From Effrenium voratum (taxonomy: Eukaryota > Sar > Dinophyceae > Suessiales > Symbiodiniaceae): a stretch of 64,000 nt of DNA. The first letter of the stretch is position 1. Every line of letters begins with the position of its first letter. The position numbers and the translations under genes are program-made. Location: contig CAUJNA010003289.1 of the NCBI GenBank assembly GCA_963377175.1, positions 343,423-407,422 on the forward strand, written 5' to 3'. Positions 23,513 to 54,459 of this stretch are shown piece after piece. Under the pieces are notes generated by a model, which was not told where the DNA came from, did no database searches, and was given only the letters and a program-made list of their open reading frames with translations.

Positions 23513-23891
23513 GTGCCGGATGCTGGCATGCCTGGAGCTGGTCGCACCAGGAGAGGGTGAGAGATGATGAGAGACGGATTGAGCAACAGAGGGGGGAGAG
23601 GGGCTGGGAAGAGGGGGGAAGGGCTGCGGATGGATCAGAAGATGGTGTTGCAACTTGCAGTGTAGATGCCACAAGCAGGTCTAGACTCACGTTGTAGCAT
23701 CCTGAAACACTGGCCTTGCCAGATCATGTGTTGTGAATCGACTGTGACTTCACTGTGTGCGCGTTGCAGATCATTGCTTGGAGTTGCCATGTTTGGACCG
23801 CTCTGGCGTTTTGGCGTTCTGCTATTTTGGTCATGAGTCATGATGCATGCAGCCTCAGCACCCTGTGCTACGTTATGCTTTTTGCCCTGAG

Positions 23892-23945
23892 GACGGCCGA
23901 TCCTCCAGCAGCCAGCACTGCCAGAAGTGCACCAGAGTCTTGACT
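23892..23945 (+). CDS. Array unit 7, exon-like segment beta
   Basis: As unit 4. The Pro run downstream is one codon shorter, an in-frame deletion. Confidence 0.42.
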
Positions 23946-24282
23946 GACAGCCCAGAAGAATCTAAAGGTCCGCTGCCCGCATCACCTCCGCCACCGCCAC
24001 CCCGATATTTGCAGTGGGCTGATGAAAGCTGTGTCAGGAGTCACAACTGCCTCCAATTATGCATTGCAGGCAACCAGAGGGAAAGCGAGCCTGGTTTGTT
24101 ATGCGGCATGAGAGGTTGATGTGTATTGAACGAGATCCTTAGCCAGCGACCCTCGACTGCTTCTTCACATCTCCAAAAACCTCAAGCACTGTGCGATGAG
24201 ATCAAAAAGCAGCGGTAACAGGGCGCCGGGGGTGATCCAAAGTTTTTAAATATGGTCGCATTACGCGCGTTTTGCTTGTGAG

Positions 24283-24312
24283 GACGGAGCGCCGGCGAGC
24301 TCGGGCAGAAGG
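24283..24312 (+). CDS. Array unit 8 (partial), exon-like segment alpha
   Basis: DGAPASSGRR, two codons shorter than unit 3 and still in frame. The array ends about 60 bp later, so there is no beta partner. Confidence 0.4.
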
Positions 24313-24970
24313 GTGCCAGATGCTGGCATGACTGGAGCTGGTGGTGCCAGGAGGGCCTGAGAGATGATGAGAGTTTTTGAGGATACCCTATTTAGGCTTG
24401 GTTTAGAGGTAAACCAAAGCGGATCCCCCCCCTCCGAATTTCTTTTGCGTCCATCACCTACCATCTCTTTCCCTCGCTATCTCTCGGCTCGCTTCTGTTA
24501 GCTCGGTAGCTAGAATTCTGAAAAAGTTCTAGATAGAGAATCATATTAGAAATAGAAAGGTAGGAAGTAAAAAGATGGTGAAAGGAATATTAGAAATTGA
24601 GAAGTGACATGACATGAATAATCGATAGTCATATGTTTGCATCTTACATCTGTTTACTCTTCCCCCTTTTCGGTCACCGAAACAAGAAGAGAAGAGAGCA
24701 GAACGAATGCGAGACCGGGGGGGACAACTGCGATGCAAAAGCGTTGCTTTTGCACTGCCGATTTGCTAGCTGGTTATCTAAGCTCTGTAAGGACTTTGCG
24801 AGCCTTCACGTGAGGTTCCGCTAGAATATCCAGATTTGTTTAGGATCATTCAGGTACATGGGGCACAAGCCTACAACAGTGAGGCTCACGAACAGGGTCC
24901 CAATCAGATCCCCGTTTGGCTTTCGCACCTTTTTGATCCTTTTTGCTGGCGTGAGGGAAAACAGCGCTAG

Positions 24971-25104
24971 AGAGTCAGGAGAAAACGACCAGTCCAGTGA
25001 CTCCAGTGACCGAAGAACATCCGCCGCCCGCCCGCTTCGTCGCTAGGACGGCCTCGGCCTCCGATGCGGGCGCTCGGAGGGCACCCGAGTCTTGGCGCGA
25101 GTGA
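24971..25104 (+). CDS. Putative terminal exon
   Basis: After agcgctag the frame reads TSPVTPVTEEHPPPARFVAR and TASASDAGARRAPESWRE, TGA at 25102. GC3-rich and distinct from the flanks. It could be the 3' end of a gene that includes the tandem array, since strand and order fit, but linkage is not shown. Confidence 0.42.
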
Positions 25105-25153
25105 AGGCAGACTGACTTCCCTGAGTTGAAAAGCGTTTGGGTTTGGACCGTGT

Positions 25154-25260
25154 GGGTGTGGCTCAAAATTAAACCGGGGGGGGGGGGGGGACGCAGGTTT
25201 TGGTCCACGTTTCCACTTGCCAGGGTTTCATTGTGGTGCCGGTTTTTTGAGCCACAGCCA
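25154..25260 (-). mobile_element. Family II element, copy 2
   Basis: Same TIRs, internal signature in reverse orientation, with a G14 run inside. Confidence 0.85.
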
Positions 25261-26283
25261 TGTTAGTGGTACACAAAAACAATTTAATGGCATATAGGTT
25301 TGTTGGCAGAAGAATTGCCAAGCCGTCAATTCCAAGTTGAACTTTGCAGACCTTTGGGTTTGGAGCATGTTAGTGGTAAATCAACAGTTTGGTTGCTTTT
25401 TCTGGCCAATCCACTCAGGAGGTGGGAAGATGACATACTGTGATCCACTTAAGCAAAGAAGGGAAGTGAACAGCCAAAAAGCTGTGATTTCTAGGGGAAG
25501 CAATCAGGCTAGGGCCGAGCATTCAGAGCTCAAAGAGCCAGTACTTGATCATAGCAGGCCGGCTAGGGCTAAACGCGGAACATCGAACCCAAGAATCATC
25601 AGTTCCAGAGCAACACCTTTTGGGGATTGCAGGAGGGGGGGGATGGGAGCTTTGAGGCAAAAATTCGGGCTGACCAGGGCCATTCAACCTTTGAGTGGCT
25701 CACCTGTCTCACCCTCATGGATTTTGATGAGCCAAAGCCAAGTAGCACAAGTTTTCTTTGGTGCGTTTTGCTTGGATGTTAGGACTTTGACTTTTTGCCA
25801 ACTAATGGGTTTTCCGTATTAAACCACTAAAAGGTATTCCTTTTAACAGGGGCAGTCCCAATCGGAAACTGCGATTTGAATTAGTTTCCTTTCTTTTTGG
25901 AAAGACTTGTCGATTGCGGGGTTATCGATATATTGGGTGTGGCTCAAAATTAAAACACTAGGGGTTATGCAGGTTTTAGTCCTTGGTTCCATTTACCAAG
26001 GTGCCACAGACATATAAAACTCACCCTTTTCACATTGAAGGTGGGATGTTCGTCAAACAAAGAGCGGCCCTTTGGTGAGGTTGGGCGAACCTTTGGAAAC
26101 ATCTCCCTCTGTTTGTGGGTCAGGGTTGAACATTGCTTGACCCATCTTGAAGCACCACAAGTGGACATGGAAACCCAAAGAAAACCCAAAGGGAACCCAA
26201 AGGGAACCCAAAAGAGACCCAGAGAGCACACCCAAAAACCCAAGGAAAGGTCATCAGGAGAACAGCGGGCAGGCCAAGTTCAC

Positions 26284-26390
26284 GCCGATTTTTGTCGCGA
26301 GGAAGGCCCGAAAGGCATTGCTCTCTGGGAGTTCGGCGTGCGGGACGGCTTCAAGGCCTTTGACAAGGAGTGCCCTTTGGCCGAAGGGGT
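26284..26390 (+). CDS. Putative exon, unrecognised gene
   Basis: The frame ADFCREEGPKGIALWEFGVR and DGFKAFDKECPLAEG is strongly GC3-biased and protein-like. Acceptor and donor are not decided. Product unknown. Confidence 0.45.
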
Positions 26391-27012
26391 CAGACCCAAT
26401 TTCAAAATGTTGGGTGGAGAACATATAATGTTTATATATGTCGGGTAGACTATATATATATATATGTTGGGTCAGAACCAATTCCAAAATCTGAAGATAT
26501 GGGTCTATAGTGTGTTTCAGATGTGGGCCTGGGAATGGTGATTTTCGGGCGGGGAGGGAGGTGGGGAAAGGGGGGGGGATAGGGGGGAAGGGGGAAGGGG
26601 GGGAAAGGTAAGGTAAGCAATCCATCTTTAGAAACGTCCACTTGAAGAGCCCCAGTCTTCCAAAACTGTTTGGGGTTGTCTCTCTGAGTTGGGACCCTGT
26701 GCGAAAGAGTGGCTTCCTATTGCTTTCCCTCAGTATGCCCCAGCAAGGATATGTTGCTAAAACCCAACCCAAAACCATAAACCACCCCACTCTTTGCTTG
26801 AATTCACTCAACCCCAAGTAACCCCCAAGCCATCACCAGCCCCCACCAAGCCACCCATTTTTGGTTTCTTGTTCTGAACACTGTCATGGGATGTTGGTGG
26901 CTAACTTCCATGGCAATCCGTTGAGTTGGCCACCGGCAATCAATTTGTCATCCCTTGGCTCCCGGCCATCCGGAAGTGTAGTGGACACATTGCCACCACT
27001 AAACCACTACAC

Positions 27013-27096
27013 TCCCTCAGACAAATATGGAAGCTCCCAGAAGGCCTCTGCAAATGGAACCAAGGGTTCTGGGAGCTTCCATGTTAGTCTGGGGGA
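27013..27096. mobile_element. 84-bp hairpin element with about 30-bp arms
   Basis: Arms contain ATGGAAGCTCCCAGAA / TTCTGGGAGCTTCCAT, a perfect 16 bp, with a 24-nt loop and further imperfect pairing outward (TCCCTCAGAC / GTCTGGGGGA). Confidence 0.85.
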
Positions 27097-27814
27097 GGGT
27101 AGAAGTGCGACTTTTAGCAGGGGATCTAGGAGCCCAGATCCCTGTTGTTTATATAGATTTCCCTCTGGCTGCCCGCCCCAAGAGGCGGCTGCCAGTGTTT
27201 TTGGGCCATGTCGATTTTGGAGTACATGGGAGGTGAACTTCAAAAGCCGTCCTCGAGCAAACACGGTGACACGTCATAAGTCACCCACTTCAGTATATAC
27301 TAAAATCAGGGGACCCGTTGAATGTGACATACAGGGCCCCGCTGGTTTATGGCTTGATTGACCGGGGTGCTGGTATGAAGTCTTTTGGACTAATTGACCA
27401 TTACATATCCGCTGAATTGTGGACTCTGCAGGTGGTTTGCCGTCTTTTTGGCTTCCAACCTCCACAAAAGGTAGCCAACAAATATGTGCAACATGTTACT
27501 ATTTCCGCACCATTGACCCCTTCACCGCCATCCTCGTGGCTTCCACCTTAGGAAGCCAAAGGAGCATCCAACGAGCGGAAAGGCTTTCTGCCTGCCATCC
27601 AACCCGACCTCCAACCCATCGGATTGAACGTTGATCCATGTCTAAAACGTTGAATGCTGCTTGGATGTGGCTGTTGTGGATCCAGCCCTGTCCTACAGTG
27701 CATCAATGTTGGTGTGGGAAAAATAAAAAAAACCGGAAGGGATCCTAGAACCACTTGGCTGGTTCGGCTTCATCAAGCCCCCAAAAAAAATCCATGTCAA
27801 ATTTGGCAAGGCAA

Positions 27815-28215
27815 CTCACCCCACCAAACTCCCATTTTCTTAAATTCACCGACGTCCCGCCCATTTTCTTAGCTTCACGAACGCACCACCAACCTGGAAA
27901 AAGTATCCCTGTTCTGGAACTCACCATCCCACCACCAATCTGGTATTATGAAAAGATATCATTGTTGAAAAACATATGTCCCTTGCTCTGAAATTCACAC
28001 CCACCACCAAACTGGGAGCAGAAACGGTGTCCCATTTTGTGGAATTCACCAGCCCACCAAACAGGGAGAATAACACGTTCCATGTTCCGGAACTCACGCG
28101 AAGATTACGTGTTCCATGTTCTGGAATTCACCAACCCACCACCAACATGGGAGAAGAAGAGGTGTCGCTATTTCTGGAATTCACCAGCCCACCACCAAGC
28201 AGGGAGAAGCAAGAG
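27815..28215. repeat. Degenerate minisatellite around 'GGAATTCACC..CCCACCACCAA'
   Basis: About seven imperfect copies, 35-60 bp apart, of tcTGGAATTCACCAnCCCACCACCAAnnnGGGAgaA. Copies differ at many positions, so the array is old. Confidence 0.8.
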
Positions 28216-28434
28216 CTTTTTTGTTGTCTGACATTTTGGGACACGAAGCTATGAAGCTAAAGGTCGCTCAAGGTGTCCCTCAACCCAAAACCATAAACCA
28301 CCCCACTCTTTTGCTTGAATTCGCTCAACCAGCAACCCCCAAGCCACCACCAGCCCCCACCAGCCCCCACCAAGCCACCATCAAGCCACCACCCATTTTC
28401 GGTTTCTTTTGCTCATGGGTTTCCCGCAGCTTAG

Positions 28435-28496
28435 GCCAAGAGGTGGTGGAGGACCTGTACCAGGCCTTCCTCGCCGGGGGCGAGCGCCTGGGAAAG
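28435..28496 (+). CDS. Putative exon, unrecognised gene
   Basis: After gcttag the frame encodes QEVVEDLYQAFLAGGERLGK, nearly all third positions G/C, then a GC donor (gcccgg). Amphipathic helical character. Directly downstream is a short tandem duplication of gggcgggtcggcgagt. Confidence 0.5.
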
Positions 28497-28789
28497 GCCC
28501 GGCGGCGAGTGGGCGGGTCGGCGAGTGGGCGGGTCGGCGAGTGGCACCAAACCAAAACGTCCATTGGATGAAATGGGTCTGGGTCAAAATTCGTCACCAC
28601 CAGAAAACCACATTGTTTTAGTCATTGTGTCCATTTACCAGGCTGCCATTTTGGGTACCTATGTTTGACCCACAGCCGAATGGCCATGGGTCAGAACCTA
28701 TGCCTTCGTTTTGGGGCGGATGAACTCCATGTACCACCAATTGTTGATGTTCACCAGGGGTAAGGGGCTTTGACCCACAGACCAATGAA

Positions 28790-28935
28790 CATTTAATTGA
28801 AAAGTGGTTGGTGGACACAAATTCCCAGCTAACTGATGTCTACCAAAGGGTCCTTACTTAAATTCATATCCATATGTTTTATTTTGTTGGTTTTGAAGGG
28901 GATCTACCACTGGTTTATTGCGAGCTCACCGATTC
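28790..28935 (+). repeat. Dispersed duplicate, copy B
   Basis: Partner of copy A 17 kb away, same orientation. Only a few substitutions and single-base indels were seen. Confidence 0.88.
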
Positions 28936-29279
28936 GGGCGTACATGAGAAGCGTCCTTTACCTGGGGATCCCCTTACCGCAGGTTTGGGAAATATTGTGC
29001 ATTGGGAATATCTTGAGAATTGGCTCAAAATTTAAGCGCCCTGGGGATTCATTCTCCATAAATTTCCTGGAGTTCCGTCTTTAACTCGCTTTTCCCAAAT
29101 ATCTATGTTTTTTCGTCAAGCCGCCTGAAGCTACTAAAACCTCTTGGTTTCCCCAAAAAAACACCACAACAAAATAAACACACACACACACACACCACAC
29201 ACACACACATGTGCGTTTACCCAGAAAACACCCCGACCCGTATGCTTTTTGACCCAAAACAAAAACAAAAAGAACCCAG

Positions 29280-29330
29280 GTGCCCATGGGCAAACTCACC
29301 GTGTTCGTGGACTTCATTGCCTGGATCTCA
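29280..29330 (+). CDS. Putative exon
   Basis: After gaacccag the frame encodes VPMGKLTVFVDFIAWIS with C/G third positions, then a GA donor (gacgag). A second open frame (KAVEHKADRWADSDGTW, 29353-29410) just downstream could belong to another exon. Product unknown. Confidence 0.4.
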
Positions 29331-29699
29331 GACGAGTCAAGTCCCGTTTCCAGCGCGGACGAGGAAAGCCGTTGAGCACAAAGCGGACCGTTGGGCTGAT
29401 TCCGACGGCACCTGGAAAATTATGTTTGTTGTGGTTGGCCCTTTCAAATTTTCGGTTTTCGTGGTGCCTTCTTTATTTCTCGATGTTGGGTTTTTTCGAA
29501 TGTTCAGTTTTCGTGTGTCTTGGCGCGTTGAAGCAAAGTGTGGGAAAAAAGGGCACAAGTTGGGTGCGTTTGCGGCTTACCCATGAACTCGAAGGGTACC
29601 CGGCCAATTGGGAGACCAACCCAAACAAAACGCAGGAAAGTCAAGGTCTGGTTGGGACCCATGTGTTTGGTGTCGCGAGGCTTGCTTGGTGAATTCTAG

Positions 29700-30240
29700 G
29701 AGTACCCCGGCGTGATTGTGTGTCAGCCACTAGACGAACTTTGGGAGAGCTTCTTTTGAATAGGGCGCTGAGGGGATTCCAGACAATGATTCTCAGAGCC
29801 CTGGAGCCCTTCTCAATGGGCGGGGATGGATCCTGAACCTATGTCCATAGCGTTCGGACCTTTGTTTCTAGCCCTGTGCTTCTAGGCAAGCCACATTAGG
29901 TAAGAGGAAATCAGCAGTTGAACACTTCGGGACATATGTTGGTTGCCTGCTGGAAAGAGCATCGGGATATAACGCTTTCCTCGGATTCGGTGTTTTATGC
30001 TAGTGCGAAGGAAGCTTCTTTCATCTTTTCATCTTAATCGACAACAACCTGGCTGGCCTGGAAGTCTGGAGAAAGGTTTGGAAGTCCAAAAACTATGCAG
30101 ATAAACTCAGATCAACAGTTTAGACGATATAGTTGTCAACAATTGGAAGTCATATCTTGTGTACATATACTTGCCCTTAGCACCTGATTATAAGACCAAA
30201 ATGAGCGCCTCGTTTAATTCGCTTCGTTCATCGATCACTT
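29700..30240. other. No supported gene
   Basis: AT-leaning sequence without coding bias or recurrent element on either strand. Confidence 0.35.
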
Positions 30241-31342
30241 GTGAATGTACATATATATATATATATATAAATTTATATGTATATGCCAAGCCGAGCTCGT
30301 ACTTGACGTGCAAGATGTCATTTTCTGCCAAAGGGGTCCAAGTTTTGATGTGTGTTGGCCAAACGGTGAGCTTTGCTCCACTTGTCAGGTAAGCCACGTG
30401 TGTGGACCTCCAGCATTCTCCATATGTTTCATTGGGGTTGGTTGAAGCACGACCGTTTGGGCCGGTTTCAAGTGAGTTTCCCTATAGGGTGACGTTTCAA
30501 GAGGAATAGGGAGCACTGCCCCAGGTTTACGAGTGAAAAGATCGCTAAAGCAATCAATGAGGAACTTTGAGTGGGCCTGAGTTGGGTATGACACACACAC
30601 ACACACACGGTTCCTCTGGATTCCGTCCCAAATCAAGAACATTGCGCCATACATATACTTATGAGTACTACAAACATATTTGTAAAGAGTATATAATTGT
30701 ATATAACATATACTTATGGTTACTACAAAACATATTTGTATATATTATATATATAAACCTACATAGCACTCCTCGTAGACATGTCCGTAGTCCTATGGTT
30801 TGGGCCCCCAATGCTGATGTCCACAGGGTCCGGCCCCAGTAAGAGTCACACCTCCGTTTTCCACTCAGATGAGCGTCCTTTTGGCGCGGTGTCCAAGGAG
30901 ATAACATATCTCAGGCAACCCGAGTTGCTGGTTCTTGTGGGGATCCCCTGGTTTCCTGCACAAGGAGATCATATATCAGAACCAGGAGATGCTGGGTTGG
31001 ATTGTTGCGTTGGAATATCCCCTGGTTCTTGTGGGCAAATGGGTTTCATCCGGGAACCCCACAGCGCCGGGCTGTGGGTCAAAGGGTACCCAACATGAAA
31101 CCCAGCGAAAATGGGCCCCAGGAATAAAACCTGCGGTGTGGTTTAATTTTGATCCACACCCATATACTCACCCAGCCAGTGGACACACTTTACACTTTTT
31201 CCTTGGTGGCTTTCCCTTTTTACTAGTGGTGGCCCAAAAAGTGTACACTTTTTGTTGACTGGTCACTGGCCAAGTGAGTATAGGGAGCCCCGAGAAAATG
31301 GCCTTTTCGGATCGTTTTGGGGTTCCGATTCAGGACATGAAG

Positions 31343-31410
31343 CAGCGCGTGGGCCATGCGGGTGCTCGGGAACGCCCTGTGCGGCGCCGCCTGCTGTGAC
31401 GAAAAGGATG
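31343..31410 (+). CDS. Putative exon, frame ambiguous
   Basis: GC-rich block just upstream of the carbonyl reductase gene. One frame reads SAWAMRVLGNALCGAACCDE, another DMKQRVGHAGARERPVRRRL ending in TGA. Both have high GC3, so I cannot choose. Possibly the 3' end of the preceding + strand gene. Confidence 0.35.
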
Positions 31411-31454
31411 GCTGGTCTCAAAGCCCCCAAAGGCAGGCCGCGGAACCCCTCAAA

Positions 31455-31508
31455 AGTGGTTGGTGGACATAAATCCCCGCCGAAATGGTGTCCACCAAAG
31501 GGTCCCCA
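31455..31508. mobile_element. Family V mini-element (TIR TTGGTGGACA)
   Basis: About 50 bp: TTGGTGGACATAAAT ... TGTCCACCAA. Related copies at about 1930-1976, 11410-11452, 18666-18718 and 28808-28852. Confidence 0.72.
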
Positions 31509-32555
31509 ACGAAAATTATGCGGAACAGCGTCGGAACATATCAAGTTTGGAGCAACTACCGGCTAAGTTAGCCCCTTCGGCCCTCTTGAAACAATCGGCT
31601 TTCCCCATGAAAACCTTCAAAGGGCTAGACCTTTTCCGGGAAGAGCATGAGTGCACCAATGAGCCACTTTCCGTGATGGCTGTCTTTGCTTTTCGCGATG
31701 AATCATTGGCCTACATGGAACATCGACGTCACTTGGTTGTTTTCATGTTGTTTGCAACAGTTGTATACACACATAGACATATATGTATGTATATGTCCCA
31801 ACTGTTGCGCACCCCTCACGCTGGAGGCGTCACGCCTCGAAGGGAATGTCGCAACTTGCTATGTCATTTGGCCAACCCGCGCCGATGACTTTTTTCGCGG
31901 GACTCCCACCCCCCCCTCCCCCCAAACAAAATGAGAAATGACTGGTTCATAGGGGCCGGGGGGGAGGGAGGGGAGGGGGAGGGAGCCCAAAAAGGCCCTA
32001 CATAAGGCTACTGGTGGATGTAAACGACCAATGATCCAATTGAAGTCATGCCTACGGGGTTTGTCTTGTTGATGTCGCTGCAGTCAGTTTTTGGTGTAGA
32101 CTCGCATGTGCCTTGAGGTTCCACAACGTCTCCGAAATTCGGATAGACTTTCATTTGGGTATGTGTCTAAATAGGGGGACACGAAGAGTTGTGGCTTTCT
32201 GTTGGTTTCCTTTGGTTCCCAACCGTGTAGAAACCTGCGCAGTCGGGCTGACATGCCACTACTCCTCTCGTGCCAGGGAGGTTTAGTCGCAGAGTTTGCC
32301 ACTGGACATAGCTGACCCCACCAAAAAGAAACACAGCTGAAAGCTATGGGATCTCTGCCAAGAAAGATAGGCTTCGGGGTGGTTTAGGCCAGCTTCGAGG
32401 GTTCAAAAGCAGGGTTCAAAGGAGGGTTTTGGTGCGGGGATACCACCTGGGTTTATTCTGCATGGGTCACTTGTAAACTGTGAGGCACTCCGACCAAAAG
32501 CAGCAGACACAGCTAGTCCACGCATATGCGCCTTTGGCCTCTCGTGGTTTTGGTC

Positions 32556-52152
<19,597 letters not shown>

Positions 52153-53025
52153 CGGGTTCTCCAAGTTCTCTTGCTTGGTAGATCGCTGGTGAGGTTTCTC
52201 TTGGTCCTGTGCCTATCGGAGGCCCCAACTCATTGTCCAGTACTTTTGGGGAATACAAATCTGAAGCTGACAGAAAACAGTAGAACTTCTGTTTTCTCAG
52301 AAGGAAGCCCTAGGAGAACGGTTTCTTGCACGAATGAATCAGTTGTTTTTGTGCTTCGTGTGGTGAATTCGGATTCTCAAAAGTCTGATCCAAGGAAGGA
52401 CGACTCCATTTTAGCTTTGGTTTATGATAGCCCGAAAAACAGGTTGTGGGCCGCACAACTCAGATCCCCTTTCAGAGGGGCATCACTCCGTCCCGGCTCG
52501 AGAATCCGGCCTGGCTCGGGAGAAAAGACGCCATGAGACAGCCGAGGGGTAGATGAAGGTTAAGGGGGCTGCCAGGAATAGGTGCGGCCGACTTTCAATT
52601 TCCTTACATGGATTTGGGTACACCATTTCAGTGGCAGGTTTGATTGTGACTTACATTGTCGTATGCAGAATGTACTACTGTTCTATGTCTCTCAGAACCA
52701 ATTCTAATTCCGTGGTTTGCTTTTGGGTATATGCTTGGCCGCAGCACCAACGATACCCGAAAACAACGCAGAAAATGTCCAAGGCCGTCCCACGTTGGGG
52801 CTGGGGCCATTTCCCGTTTCAGGGGGCTTCTAACTGCAGGCTGATTCAGATGGAGCCCCCGGAGTCTTTGAGGAATTGTTACTCCTCTTCGAAGTTTGCT
52901 GGCGTCTATGTCAGCCTAAAGTGAAGGCAGAGTCAGTTGATCGATGTTAAATTTGATGGCTGGCGGTTGAACAAGTGAAACTCAACAATGAATCATGTTA
53001 GTATATGTGCAGAGGGGTATGACAG

Positions 53026-53240
53026 ACGGACGGACGCACGGACGGATGGACGGACATACATGCATACCTGCAGACAGACGGACCGACCGACGGGCGGACA
53101 CGCCTGCCTACCTACATACCTACGTGCATACATGCATGCATGCATGCATGCATGCATGTTTGCATACGTACATACGTACATACGTACATACGTACATACA
53201 GACAGACAGACAGACATACAGACATACATACATGGTAACA
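53026..53240. repeat. Compound GACG / CATACCTA / GCAT / GTACATAC / GACA repeat
   Basis: Series of different tetranucleotide runs, including (GCAT)n at 53130-53160 and (ACGTACAT)n at 53164-53200. Confidence 0.92.
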
Positions 53241-53653
53241 TACAATGTACCGGTCGTTTGTTTGTCTGTCTGCCAGAATCATGTTCTCACTGTCAGTACA
53301 GCTTTTCAGTGGCACTGCAACCAGGAGGAAAGCAGTTGGCTTGGTGAAAGATGCTCAAGATGAACCTGTTGCGTTTTCCAGATCCCAGCATTCGTCCAAG
53401 AGGACGTCCAAGTCCTAGGTGAGGCAACCCCCCCATGCCCGGTCCCAATGGCCAGATCCGGCAGAATCTATGCGAGGGGTTGTTTGACTGCACCCTCGGC
53501 GGCAAGTTTGGTCTGGGACCATCTCCGAGAATCAAGCCTACTTAGGGAGCATCTCCCATAAAACTGTTTTAGGATGGGCGGGACAATCTACCATCCCTAT
53601 ACCATTCTTAATTAACCGGGGTCCAACACACCTTCTGACTTCGGCGCACGCAG

Positions 53654-53701
53654 GTGACAGAGGCCAAAGAGCCTGAGGCCGGGCAGGCCGGGAAGTTCTG
53701 A
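53654..53701 (+). CDS. Putative exon, possibly terminal
   Basis: After gcacgcag the frame VTEAKEPEAGQAGKF runs to TGA (53699-53701), all G/C-rich thirds. A GA donor three codons before the stop would make it internal instead. It lies 1.5 kb after the carbonyl reductase stop. Confidence 0.35.
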   Translation: MTEAKEPEAGQAGKF

Positions 53702-54379
53702 AGGGTTTCGGCACTTGTGAGGGTCCAAAGACGTGGAAAATGTGTGGCTTTAGGTTGCCACTTTTGCTATAGTACTAGCAGCCACAGGGATGTGCCACCT
53801 TGGTATCACAGAACAGGGTTTTTCCGCGACCAAGGGTCCATGTGGCGCAACAGCGGAAAGGTAAGTCTCTGGAACTTACTGTTGGGATGGTTTCCCTGGT
53901 TCCTCTCTCAATATGTGTCACTGGCCCCAAACCGGGATTGGCTCAGACCCCTCTCGCGGCCGCTGTTGGTGAACATGCTGTGTCTTGGAGAAAAACAAAA
54001 AAAAAACGGATTTCAGTACCAAGCCACTTCCCACCAGGAACATGGGGGAATATTGTTATGTGCTGGGGTCAAAGACCTGCCTACTTGAGATCTCACTCCC
54101 TGAAATGCCTGGACTGTTTTTTTTTGAGAATATTTTAGTGGGAAACCAAAAACGCCGAAGCCTTCGGGATTTCGGAGCAGCAAGGACAAAGGGCCACAGA
54201 AGGTTTTGGCACGCATCAGGGTTCCACGTTCCTTCCGCAAGGACCTTCTCGTGACCCTTTTTCTCTTAAACGAAGGTGAAACGGGTACCCTCACAAACAC
54301 AAGCACAAGCACACAACACACCCACATGAATACAGAAACCCAGTTTGAACTGGACCTGGACCTGAGTTTTTGCCGCCAG

Positions 54380-54449
54380 ACCACCGCCAAGACCCGAGCA
54401 AAGAACAAGGAGAAGAAGGAGAAGAGGCAACGAGCTTTCAAATCCGAGG
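54380..54449 (+). CDS. Putative exon, Lys-rich
   Basis: After tgccgccag the frame encodes TTAKTRAKNKEKKEKRQRAF and KSE, then a GT donor (gttagc). Highly basic helix. Probably from the same gene as the segment at 55818, judging by composition. Confidence 0.45.
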
Positions 54450-54459
54450 GTTAGCGGGT

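Larger units (their letters stand above)
18830..24375 (+). repeat. Tandem array of about 0.73-0.81-kb units (seven plus a partial eighth)
   Basis: Direct repeats traced by the landmark 'gagtcatgatgcatgcag' (near 19195, 20687, 21453, 22253, 23060, 23835; diverged near 19959) and by the 'gagctggtc' segment (eight copies). Units 21001-21800 and 21801-22600 are almost identical, with one substitution seen. Others differ by substitutions and indels, and units 3 and 6 lack an internal block. Each full unit contains two exon-like segments, listed separately. Array edges are where similarity fades, not sharp ends. Confidence 0.93.

Noticed and set aside
31343..31410. Cytosine-5 methyltransferase motif X from 'VLGNALC'
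   Set aside because: Too short, the frame is ambiguous, and no other methyltransferase motif occurs nearby.
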